DNA from: a virus
Length of the DNA stretch: 64,000 nt
Direction: 5' to 3' (one strand)
Virus record (IMG/VR): IMGVR_UViG_3300044846_002555
Location: 1 to 64,000 of that record
Shown here: one piece after another, positions 31,560 through 39,399 of the stretch
Position numbering within the stretch: the stretch's first letter is position 1
How the letters are laid out: each line of letters opens with the position of its first letter
The notes under the pieces: model-generated
Told to the model about the DNA's origin: nothing
Database searches by the model: none
What the model saw: only the letters and a program-made list of their open reading frames with translations
Translations under genes and position numbers: made by a program

Positions 31560-34500
31560 ATGGCATCAAATCAAAAAGTATTCGTATCTCCCGGAGTATA
31601 TACTTCTGAAGTTGATTTAAGTTTCGTAGCACAAAGTGTGGGAGTTACCACGTTGGGTATTGTGGGTGAGACCTTAAAAGGTCCTGCTTTCGAACCTATT
31701 TTTATACGAAATTTTGATGAATTCACAAATTTCTTCGGTGGAACTTCTCCAGAAAAATTTATAAATACACAAATTCCAAAGTACGAAGCGGCTTATATTG
31801 CTAAATCATACTTACAACAATCTAACCAATTATTCGTAACGAGAGTTTTAGGATTATCCGGTTATGATGCAGGACCATCTTGGTCTATAACAACAAAAGC
31901 GAATGTTAACCCGACAACGGTTGATTTCTTTTGTGAAAGTGCTACAACTGAGAATTGTATAACTGAGTGTATTGACTTTAAAACAATTAATTATTCTATT
32001 GAATTCTCGGCGTGTACTAACAGTATTGATAGTATAGTGTTTACAAACACATCTAATTTAGCACCTGAGATTTCTTCAATATTAAACGAACCTTACGAAC
32101 AATTCGATGGTAGTATAAGTACGTTGTATACTGATTTCTCTAGACAAATTTTTGACGTAGTTTCAACACCGGCAAAAGAGGATACTTCAATTTATTACTA
32201 CGGAGCAATACCAACAAGTGTTTATTCAGGATTAAGTGAGGTGTATACAGGTGAAACAAATGTTTACGAAGTTGATAATGTAAGTGCTAATTTATGTAAT
32301 TACTCAGCACCACAAAATGACCCTTGGTATTACTCATTATTTGATAATGTTGGTAATGCCGCTTACACAGGATTTTCATTTTGGTCAGTTGTGACAGGAT
32401 TAACATTGACACCTATTATTACAACTACAACGTCTACGTCAACAACAACTACTACAACTGACCCATGTACAACTACAACATCAACATCAACCACTTCAAC
32501 AACAACGGCTAGACCTACACATTGTTATACAGGTACATTGATAGGTGTTATTTATGTCTATTCGGGAACCGCATATACTGATTATGATGATTTAGTAATT
32601 GCTACATTACGTTCAAGAGGTCTTTCAACATATGGTTTAGATGATGGTCCGGTTTATGAAGTATCAGGTTTAACTGATGTTAGTTTAGATTGTACAGGAA
32701 CATATTCAGGTGTAACTAAAAACCCATTTTCAACTTTTGGTGTTAACATCACAAGTAAAGATGGTGACCAATATTTCTTTGAAACATCCTTCTCAAACTC
32801 TGACCCTAAATATATAAGTAAAGTATTTGGAGCGTCTAACTTCTCTAAACCAAGAACAGTAGTTCCATTATTTGTTGAAGAAAGATTCCAAGCTTTATTA
32901 ACAAATGCTTGGAGAATGGGTTATATTAGAGGTTTAAATTGTGAATTAACCGCTTTACCTGACGCACGTCAAGCAATTGACCCAACATCAATAGCATTTT
33001 ATTTAGAGAAATATCAATCTCCGGTATCACCTTGGGTTGTTTCTGAATTAAGAGGTAATAAAGTTTATAACTTATTTAAATTTACAACTATTGCTGATGG
33101 TGATTCTGCTAACGTTGATATTAAAATATCGTTAGCTAATATGTCATTTAACAACGGTACTTTTGATGTATTGATTAGAGATTTCTTTGATACTGATTCT
33201 GCTCCGGTGGTTCTTGAAAAATATACTAACTGTACAATGAACCCTCAAGATAATTCATTCGTAGGTAAGAAAATTGGTAGTTTAGATGGTGAATATCCAT
33301 TATTATCAAGTTATGTTATGGTTGAGATGAATGAGGATGCTCCGATAGACGCACTTCCTTGTGGATTCTTGGGTTATGATTATAGAGAATATGCTGGTGT
33401 TAGACCACCATTCCCATTAATTAAAGCTAAATACTATTATCCTGGTGAGGTAGTTTATAATCCACCATTTGGTTTAGCATCAGGTGCGGACGATACTACT
33501 ACAAGTGCGGGTGATAATGTAAGAAGAACTTATTTAGGTATCTCTGATACTGAAGGTATTGATGTTGACTTCTTCCAATATAAAGGTAATCAACTTCCTT
33601 TAGATATATGTAACGATACTGAAGGTAATCCTTGGAACTTTAGAACTAGAGGATTCCACATGGATGAAAATGCAACAGGTATTACAATACCTAATGTATT
33701 TGTAACTAGTGGTACACCGGCGTTCTTCTGTGGTGACGCACCATTTACATCAGACCCTGATAACCCTGAAAATCCTTACTATAGAATTTTTGCACGTAAA
33801 TTTACTTTACTTGTTAAAGGAGGTTTTGATGGATGGGATATCTACAGAGAATTTAGAACAAATACTGATAGATTTGTATTAGGTAGAGCAGGTTATTTAA
33901 GAGGAGCTTGTCCAACACCAAGATACCCTACCGCAACAGGTTGGGGGGCATTCAAACAAATTAGTGTAGCGGGTAATACTCAAGATTTTGCGAACACCGA
34001 TTATTACGCTTATTTATTAGGTCAAGAAACATTTGCAAATCCTGAAGCAGTAAACATTAACGTGTTTGTTACACCGGGTATTGATTATGTTAATAACTCT
34101 AATTTAGTTGAAAACGCAATCGATATGATTGAATTTAGTAGAGCAGATTCATTGTACGTTTGTACAACACCTGACTACAATATGTATGTTCCTTCAACAG
34201 GTAATCAATTTGACTTTATTTACCCACAAGAGGCTGTAGATAATTTAGCAAATTCAGGTATTGATTCTAACTACACGGCGACTTACTACCCTTGGGTATT
34301 AATGAGAGATACAGTTAACAATACACAAATTTACTTACCAGCAACTGCTGAGGTAACGAGAAACTTAGCGTTAACAGACAACATCGCTTATCCTTGGTTC
34401 GCAGCTGCGGGTTACACGAGAGGTATTGTAAATGCTGTTAAAGCGAGAATTAAACTGACTCAAGAAAATAGAGATACTCTATATCAAGGTCGTTTAAATC

Positions 34501-34886
34501 CAATTGCTACCTTCTCTGATGTTGGAACAGTTATTTGGGGTAACAAAACTCTTCAAATTAGACAATCGGCACTTGATAGAATCAACGTAAGAAGATTATT
34601 ACTTCAAGCTCGTAAATTAATATCTGCTGTTTCTGTTAGATTATTATTCGAACAAAACGATGCTAAAGTAAGACAAGATTTCTTGGATTCTGTTAACCCA
34701 ATATTAGATTCGATTAGAAGAGATAGAGGTCTTTACGATTTCCGTGTAACTGTTTCGTCTGACGCAGCTGATATAGACAGAAATCAAATGACAGGTAAGA
34801 TTTACATCAAACCAACCAAATCGTTAGAATTTATAGACATTACGTTCTATATCACTCCAACAGGTGCATCTTTCGAGAATATATAA
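31560..34886 (+). CDS. 18: Tail sheath protein with large Thr-rich insertion (gp18-like)
   Basis: 1108 residues, against 659 in T4. The N-terminus VFVSPGVYTSEVDLSFVAQSVGVTTLGIVGET and C-terminus (LRQSALDRINVRRLLL-type segment, FRVTVSSDAADIDRNQMTGKIYIKP, IDITFYITPTG) are classical contractile sheath. Between about 110 and 420 is extra sequence: Cys-containing beta domains and a Thr/Ser tract at 288-317 (TTTTSTSTTTTTT..., 32421-32510) followed by another small domain (HCYTGTLIGVIYVYSG). The insertion should project from the outer sheath surface. Such poly-Thr tracts are candidate O-glycosylation sites. The gene has its own promoter motif and is followed by a hairpin. Confidence 0.95.
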   Translation: MASNQKVFVSPGVYTSEVDLSFVAQSVGVTTLGIVGETLKGPAFEPIFIRNFDEFTNFFGGTSPEKFINTQIPKYEAAYIAKSYLQQSNQLFVTRVLGLSGYDAGPSWSITTKANVNPTTVDFFCESATTENCITECIDFKTINYSIEFSACTNSIDSIVFTNTSNLAPEISSILNEPYEQFDGSISTLYTDFSRQIFDVVSTPAKEDTSIYYYGAIPTSVYSGLSEVYTGETNVYEVDNVSANLCNYSAPQNDPWYYSLFDNVGNAAYTGFSFWSVVTGLTLTPIITTTTSTSTTTTTTDPCTTTTSTSTTSTTTARPTHCYTGTLIGVIYVYSGTAYTDYDDLVIATLRSRGLSTYGLDDGPVYEVSGLTDVSLDCTGTYSGVTKNPFSTFGVNITSKDGDQYFFETSFSNSDPKYISKVFGASNFSKPRTVVPLFVEERFQALLTNAWRMGYIRGLNCELTALPDARQAIDPTSIAFYLEKYQSPVSPWVVSELRGNKVYNLFKFTTIADGDSANVDIKISLANMSFNNGTFDVLIRDFFDTDSAPVVLEKYTNCTMNPQDNSFVGKKIGSLDGEYPLLSSYVMVEMNEDAPIDALPCGFLGYDYREYAGVRPPFPLIKAKYYYPGEVVYNPPFGLASGADDTTTSAGDNVRRTYLGISDTEGIDVDFFQYKGNQLPLDICNDTEGNPWNFRTRGFHMDENATGITIPNVFVTSGTPAFFCGDAPFTSDPDNPENPYYRIFARKFTLLVKGGFDGWDIYREFRTNTDRFVLGRAGYLRGACPTPRYPTATGWGAFKQISVAGNTQDFANTDYYAYLLGQETFANPEAVNINVFVTPGIDYVNNSNLVENAIDMIEFSRADSLYVCTTPDYNMYVPSTGNQFDFIYPQEAVDNLANSGIDSNYTATYYPWVLMRDTVNNTQIYLPATAEVTRNLALTDNIAYPWFAAAGYTRGIVNAVKARIKLTQENRDTLYQGRLNPIATFSDVGTVIWGNKTLQIRQSALDRINVRRLLLQARKLISAVSVRLLFEQNDAKVRQDFLDSVNPILDSIRRDRGLYDFRVTVSSDAADIDRNQMTGKIYIKPTKSLEFIDITFYITPTGASFENI

Positions 34887-34893
34887 TAAATAA

Positions 34894-34926
34894 AATTATG
34901 ACCCATTGTAATAGTGGGTCATAATT
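34894..34926 (+). terminator. Hairpin after the sheath gene (no T run)
   Basis: Perfect 12-bp stem, AATTATGACCCA (34894-34905) and TGGGTCATAATT (34915-34926), with a 9-nt loop. No poly-T follows on the plus strand, so it may be an mRNA 3'-end stabiliser or a processing site, and not a classical terminator. The next gene starts 17 nt later. Confidence 0.5.
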
Positions 34927-34942
34927 AAGCCAAATAACAATT

Positions 34943-35764
34943 ATGTTTAATAAAAAAATTTTAAAAGAAGGTATTGACGACGCAGGAGCTCCTGATGAAA
35001 AATACTACGCATTTGATTGGGATGATAACATTGTTACAATGCCAACTAAAATTATTTTAAAAGATGATGAAGGTCGTGAAGTAGGTATGTCTACTGAAGA
35101 TTTTGCGGATTATAGAACGGAGATTGGTAATCAACCATTCGAGTATAATGACCATACTATTGTTGGTTTTGCGGATGAACCTTTCAGATATTTCCGGGAT
35201 AAAGGTGATAAACAATTTATTGTTGACGCTATGTTAGCAAAACCAGGTCCTGCTTGGCCTGATTTCGTTGAAGCAATTAATAATGGGTCAATTTTTTCGA
35301 TTGTTACCGCAAGAGGTCACAACCCTAACGTACTTAAACAAGGTGTTTACAATTATATTGTTTCAAACACAAACGGTATAAATTCTAATGAACTAATTAA
35401 GAATTTAGAAAAATATCGTGATTTGGCGGATGAAGAAGAAATATCTAAATCAGAAATGATAAAAGAATATTTAGATATGTGTCGTTTTTATCCGGTGTCT
35501 TTTGGTGAGGGTTCAGCAACAAATCCGGAAGAAGGTAAAATTAAAGCTTTAAAAGAATTTGTTCAATATGTTAAAGATGTTTCAAAAAGAATTCAGAAAA
35601 AAGCTTTCTTAAAAAACAAAATTAGTAATTATTTTGTACCTAAAGTAGGATTTTCAGATGATGATGTAAGAAATGTGGATGTAGTTAAAAAACATTTTGA
35701 GCAAGACCCAGAAAATATTATTAAAACTTATTCAACAGCAGGAGGAATAAAAAAAGAATATTAA
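34943..35764 (+). CDS. HAD-superfamily phosphatase
   Basis: 273 residues. Motif I is YAFDWDDNIV with D25 and D27; motif II is IVTARGHN (T122); an EEGKIKALKEF segment supplies the likely motif III lysine; and GFSDDDVRN (D239-D241) is motif IV. Thus a complete HAD hydrolase active site. It resembles phage-encoded HAD proteins related to polynucleotide 3'-phosphatase domains, but there is no kinase domain. The N-terminal MFNKKILKEG is an extension. It sits between sheath and tube genes, an unexpected place for an enzyme. Substrate unknown. Confidence 0.75.
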   Translation: MFNKKILKEGIDDAGAPDEKYYAFDWDDNIVTMPTKIILKDDEGREVGMSTEDFADYRTEIGNQPFEYNDHTIVGFADEPFRYFRDKGDKQFIVDAMLAKPGPAWPDFVEAINNGSIFSIVTARGHNPNVLKQGVYNYIVSNTNGINSNELIKNLEKYRDLADEEEISKSEMIKEYLDMCRFYPVSFGEGSATNPEEGKIKALKEFVQYVKDVSKRIQKKAFLKNKISNYFVPKVGFSDDDVRNVDVVKKHFEQDPENIIKTYSTAGGIKKEY

Positions 35765-35783
35765 ATAGTTATAATAAATAAGA

Positions 35784-35826
35784 ACTAGAAAAACTAGTAA
35801 ATTAAAACTAGTATTAAATAAACTAG
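35784..35826 (+). repeat. Four ACTAG repeats in the intergenic leader of the tail-tube gene
   Basis: The 172-bp gap 35765-35936 contains ACTAG at 35784, 35793, 35807 and 35822, each in an A/T-rich context (aaactagta). The rest is extremely A-rich. No ORF or tRNA is present. ACTAG/CTAGT dyads could pair with each other in the transcript. Confidence 0.6.
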
Positions 35827-35889
35827 ACTGGAAGAGAATGATAATAAATTAAATTCTAAAAGTCAACTAAAATATTTTTTAAATAGTGA

Positions 35890-35897
35890 TATTTATT
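35890..35897 (+). promoter_or_regulatory. TATTTATT promoter-like motif before the tail-tube gene
   Basis: TATTTATT ends 39 nt before the ATG at 35937. It is followed by an A-rich leader with no Shine-Dalgarno sequence. Confidence 0.4.
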
Positions 35898-35936
35898 AAA
35901 TAAAGATAAAATAAATAAAATTAAAAACAAATTGAA

Positions 35937-36425
35937 ATGGCTGATTTATTAATGAAAATGCCCATACCTTACGAACCTAAAAGACAAAATAGGTTTATAT
36001 TACGTTTTCCTTCAACATTAGGGATTAATGAATGGTTCGTAGAATCGGCAGCAAGACCAAAAATAACAATTAATCCTGTTGCGATTCCATTTTTAAACAC
36101 TGAAACATATGTTGCCGGTCGTTTTACTTGGGGTACAATAAATGTTAAATTCCGTGACCCAATTGGACCTTCTGCGTCTCAGGCACTTATGGAATGGGTA
36201 CGTTTATGTGCAGAATCAGTTACCGGACGTATGGGGTATGCTGCGGGTTATAAAAAGAATGTTGACCTTGAGATGTTAGACCCAACGGGTGTAGTTGTTG
36301 AGAAATGGATATTAGAAGGAACTTTCTTATCTGATGTTAACTTTGATTCGTTGGCGTATAGTACAGACGCTTTAGCGACAATATCAGCGGTATTACGTAT
36401 GGATAGATGTATATTAGTTTACTAA
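35937..36425 (+). CDS. 19: Tail tube protein (gp19-like)
   Basis: 162 residues, against 163 in T4 gp19. Typical features: PKRQNRFILRFPSTLGINEWFVESAARPKITINPVAIPFLNTETYVAGRFTWGTINVKFRDP, then MEWVRLCAESVTGRMGYAAGYKKNVDLEMLDPTG and a C-terminal TLTFRYDRCIL-like segment (TISAVLRMDRCILVY). The protein polymerises as hexameric rings inside the sheath. It is the best conserved small virion protein in the window. It has a long A-rich leader with its own promoter motif and is followed by a strong terminator, which suggests high-level monocistronic expression. Confidence 0.93.
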   Translation: MADLLMKMPIPYEPKRQNRFILRFPSTLGINEWFVESAARPKITINPVAIPFLNTETYVAGRFTWGTINVKFRDPIGPSASQALMEWVRLCAESVTGRMGYAAGYKKNVDLEMLDPTGVVVEKWILEGTFLSDVNFDSLAYSTDALATISAVLRMDRCILVY

Positions 36426-36450
36426 AAAATACTTTATATTTAAAATTAAG

Positions 36451-36483
36451 AATCCACATATCAAAAATATGTGGATTTTTTAT
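36451..36483 (+). terminator. Rho-independent terminator after tail tube
   Basis: Perfect 11-bp stem AATCCACATAT / ATATGTGGATT with loop caaaa, followed by a T run (36476-36481). Confidence 0.92.
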
Positions 36484-36538
36484 TAACTATTGATAAAAAA
36501 ACATATACGATTATATTTTATAATAAAAACAAATTTAT

Positions 36539-37294
36539 ATGGACGAAAGTTTAATTAATGCAGCAACAGAAAATTTCACATTACCACATGACGTGGTATC
36601 ATTACCGAGTGGTGGAATTTTTTATAAATCTAAGAAAAAATCGGTTAAAGTAGGTTATTTAACGGCATCTGATGAAAATTATTTGATTGGTGCAATGGCT
36701 GGTAAAGAAAATATTGTATTTACTTTATTAAGAAATAAATTATATGAACATGATTTACGTCCTGAAGAATTAATGGATGGTGATGTTGAAGCAATTTTAA
36801 TCTTTTTAAGAAATACTTCTTTTGGTCCGGAATATACAATTAATTTAATTGACCCAAGTACTAGTAAAACTTTTTCACACACTGTTGTCTTGGATGAATT
36901 AAATATTAAACAATGTAAACATCAACCTGATGAAAATGGTTTTTTTACTACAACATTACCTAAAACAGGTGTAACAATTAAATTAAGACCTACCACTTTT
37001 CATGACACTATTGAGTTGGATAAAATGGTTGAACAATATCCCGTGGGAAGACAAGCGCCAAGAATAACTTGGAAATTACAAAAACAAATTGTTGAGATTG
37101 ATGGTGATAACGATAGAGGTAAAATAGCGATGTTTGTTGATACTTTACCTATTATGGACTCTAAATACATAAGAACTTTTTTAAGAGAAAATGAACCGTC
37201 ATTAGACCTTAAAAGAACTGCAACCGCCCCATCAGGAGAATTGGTATCTTACGAGATAACCTTTGGGGTTGAGTTTTTTCGGCCTTTCTTTTAA
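36539..37294 (+). CDS. T4-type baseplate/tail assembly protein (gp26-like, PF12322), upstream part of a frameshift pair
   Basis: 251 residues. ENFTLPHDVVSLPSGGIFY, VGYLTASDENYLIGA, LRPEELMDGDVEAILIFLRNTSFGP and the final YEITFGVEFFRPFF are the pattern of the T4 baseplate-hub assembly family (gp26). It lies between tube and tape-measure genes, where tail assembly chaperones of other phages sit. In the last 35 nt the +1 frame opens (from 37260) and continues without a stop to 37436 through a conserved-looking peptide. The candidate slip sites are TTT.CGG (37277) and TTT.TAA (37289). See the next entry. Confidence 0.8.
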   Translation: MDESLINAATENFTLPHDVVSLPSGGIFYKSKKKSVKVGYLTASDENYLIGAMAGKENIVFTLLRNKLYEHDLRPEELMDGDVEAILIFLRNTSFGPEYTINLIDPSTSKTFSHTVVLDELNIKQCKHQPDENGFFTTTLPKTGVTIKLRPTTFHDTIELDKMVEQYPVGRQAPRITWKLQKQIVEIDGDNDRGKIAMFVDTLPIMDSKYIRTFLRENEPSLDLKRTATAPSGELVSYEITFGVEFFRPFF

Positions 37295-37436
37295 CTATCG
37301 ACAACTACTAATTGAGGAATATTATTTGATGGCTAAATTTATAAGAACATCATATAGTGACTTCAACGAGATGCCTACTTATGTTAGGAAATTTTTAATA
37401 AACAGAATTCTAGAAGATAATACACCAAAGACCTAA
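37260..37436 (+). CDS. Frameshift-encoded C-terminal extension (gp51-like); independent start possible at 37329
   Basis: Frame +1 relative to 36539-37294 is free of stops from 37260 to 37436. From the candidate slip sites it reads SFNYRQLLIEEYYLMAKF, then IRTSYSDFNEMPTYVRKFLI and NRILEDNTPKT. The 'iyyL.......y.d...MP.y.R.f.i..i.e' pattern is that of the small gp51-like or chaperone-extension proteins after gp26-like genes. A separate protein starting at ATG 37329 would have 35 residues (37329-37436, possible gagg 11 nt upstream) but would cut the leading helix. Hence a +1 programmed frameshift, or a start at an upstream TTG (37263, 37269), is likely. The stop overlaps a hairpin. Confidence 0.65.
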   Translation, partial: PLGLSFFGLSFNYRQLLIEEYYLMAKFIRTSYSDFNEMPTYVRKFLINRILEDNTPKT

Positions 37437-37464
37437 ATTAAAATATGTCTTTGGTGTATTTATT
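37421..37464 (+). terminator. Terminator-like hairpin between chaperone and tape measure
   Basis: 12-bp perfect stem TACACCAAAGAC (37421-37432) / GTCTTTGGTGTA (37447-37458) with a 14-nt loop, followed by tttattta. The 5' arm encodes the last codons of the frameshift ORF. The weak T tract could give partial termination before the tape-measure promoter motif. Confidence 0.6.
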
Positions 37465-37468
37465 TATA
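37461..37468 (+). promoter_or_regulatory. TATTTATA promoter-like motif before tape measure
   Basis: The core ends 13 nt before the ATG at 37482, reading TATTTATAAAACAAATTTAAT then ATG. Confidence 0.5.
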
Positions 37469-37481
37469 AAACAAATTTAAT

Positions 37482-39362
37482 ATGCAAGATGCAAGTAGTT
37501 TAGACGCTAGTGGTCAAAAAGGTAAAGATATTCTTGATTCGTTCGGTAAAGCTTTATTAAGTAATTTTCAAACCGAAGCAGTTGGTAAAGTCGTTGCCGA
37601 ACTTGATAAAGGGGCTAGTACCCTTTTAAAACAATTTGGTGTTGGTCAAGAAATGGCTCAAACATTAAGAGCCACTATGGCTGATGCGGTTACTGGTGTT
37701 AGAACTTTAGGTGGGGATATTGATGCGGTTATTAAAACACAAATGGAGGCTTCAAAAGCTTTACAACGAAACGTAATATTATCTGCGGAAGTAAATAAAG
37801 ACCTTTATGCAACAGTGAAAGTAACAGGTCAAGAAGTTGGTACGTTAGTATCAGGATTTAAAGATGTTGGAATTGGTGCGGGACGAGTTGCGGGTGAAAT
37901 GAAAAAAGTTGTTGATATTGCTACTCAGTCAGGTGTAAACGCCGCAGATGTTTCGGCAAAAGTTTTACAAAATATGGATGCCCTAAACAAATATAATTTT
38001 GAAGGAGGAGTATCCGGTTTGGCTAAAATGGCTGCTCAAGCGAGTTTATTAAGAATTGATATGAGTCAAACATTGGCGTTTGCGGAAAAAGTATTTGACC
38101 CGGAAGGGGCTATTGAAATGGCTGCGGCAATGCAAAGATTAGGTGTTTCTCAAAGTAGTTTACTTGACCCACTTAAAATGATGGATTTAGCTCAAAATGA
38201 CCCGGCTGAATTACAAAACCAAATTGCTCAAATGAGTAAACAATTTGTTCAATTAGGTAAAGACGGTAATTTTGAAATTATGCCGGGGGCGAAACGTCAA
38301 ATGAGAGAAATATCCAAAGCGATGGGTATACCTTATGAACAATTGACTAAAATGGCGTTAGGTAGTGCTGAATTAGAGGATAAAATGAGTAAAATTCGTT
38401 TTCCTGATTTACCGGGCTTAGATGAAGATAAGCAAAAAATGATAGCCAATATGGCTGAAATGGGTGCTGGAGGTAAATATGAAGTTCAAGTCAAAGATGA
38501 ACAAACAGGTGAAACTATTACCAAAGCCCTTGACCAATTAAATGAAAAAGATGTTGCAAATCTTGAAAAAATGGCTAATACCGCTCCAAAAACAATGGAG
38601 GAATTAGCTGTTAGTCAATTAAGTGTTACAGAAAAAATGGCTGCGGATATTAAATCATTGGCAGACCAAACAGGTTTAGGGGCTGCAAGAACTAAAGCGA
38701 TGGGTACTGGTATAAATTTTCTTAGAGATACTTCAACCGCAGTTAGAAAAACACTTTCACCAAAAGAGATGAGTACAAAAAATCTTGCGTCATCAATTGA
38801 CTCAGGTATAGATAAAAATTTAGATGTTCTTAAAAGATTAACAGATGGTGAGATAAGTGCTGGTGAGGCAAGAAAAGAAGTTGGGGAAAATTTAAAAAAA
38901 TTAGGGTCATTACTTAATTCTGCTTATGAAACCGGAATGAAAAACGCCCAAATCGAATCTGAAAAAATAAAAAATGATTACCCTGTGATTGACCAACTTA
39001 AAAAACTTTTATCGGGTGATATAAGTAAGATAGAAAGTAATAAGAAACAGGAAACAAATATTACTCAAACAGAAATTAGTAATGTTAGAAATGCCTCAAC
39101 AATTCCTACTAATACATCACAAACAGCAACTAATCCATCTACTGATAGACCAATTGAAATAACATTAAATCACAATATAGATTTAAAAACAACAGGTAAT
39201 GTTGACACTAACCAAATAGTAATGGCTCTTAAAAATACTGACGTTCAACAAGGTATGGTCGGAGCGTTAAAAGAGGCGATGTATAGTAATGGTTTAATGG
39301 CTCCAACCGCAAACAAAACACAATTAATGAATAGTAATATTAGTGCGAGTTCATTAGCATAA
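37482..39362 (+). CDS. Tape measure protein (gp29-like)
   Basis: 626 residues; T4 gp29 has 590, so the tail should be of similar length. The sequence is mostly helical with Ala/Gly/Met-rich repeats (TLLKQFGVGQEMAQTLRATMADAVTGVRTLGG; VVDIATQSGVNAADVSAKVLQNMDALNK). A Thr/Asn/Ser linker (~515-545) precedes the C-terminal RPIEITLNHNIDL strand typical of tape-measure C-termini. It lies after the chaperone pair and before the baseplate hub genes, as expected. It has its own TATTTATA motif. Confidence 0.85.
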   Translation: MQDASSLDASGQKGKDILDSFGKALLSNFQTEAVGKVVAELDKGASTLLKQFGVGQEMAQTLRATMADAVTGVRTLGGDIDAVIKTQMEASKALQRNVILSAEVNKDLYATVKVTGQEVGTLVSGFKDVGIGAGRVAGEMKKVVDIATQSGVNAADVSAKVLQNMDALNKYNFEGGVSGLAKMAAQASLLRIDMSQTLAFAEKVFDPEGAIEMAAAMQRLGVSQSSLLDPLKMMDLAQNDPAELQNQIAQMSKQFVQLGKDGNFEIMPGAKRQMREISKAMGIPYEQLTKMALGSAELEDKMSKIRFPDLPGLDEDKQKMIANMAEMGAGGKYEVQVKDEQTGETITKALDQLNEKDVANLEKMANTAPKTMEELAVSQLSVTEKMAADIKSLADQTGLGAARTKAMGTGINFLRDTSTAVRKTLSPKEMSTKNLASSIDSGIDKNLDVLKRLTDGEISAGEARKEVGENLKKLGSLLNSAYETGMKNAQIESEKIKNDYPVIDQLKKLLSGDISKIESNKKQETNITQTEISNVRNASTIPTNTSQTATNPSTDRPIEITLNHNIDLKTTGNVDTNQIVMALKNTDVQQGMVGALKEAMYSNGLMAPTANKTQLMNSNISASSLA

Positions 39363-39376
39363 AATAAAGTACAATC

Positions 39377-39384
39377 TATTTATA
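39377..39384 (+). promoter_or_regulatory. TATTTATA promoter-like motif
   Basis: The core ends 15 nt before the ATG at 39400. Confidence 0.5.
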
Positions 39385-39399
39385 GGTAAATCAGAATAT

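Noticed and set aside
35765-35936. tRNA or small RNA gene in the long gap before tail tube
   Set aside because: No cloverleaf, no conserved T-loop (GTTCRA) and no terminator within the gap.
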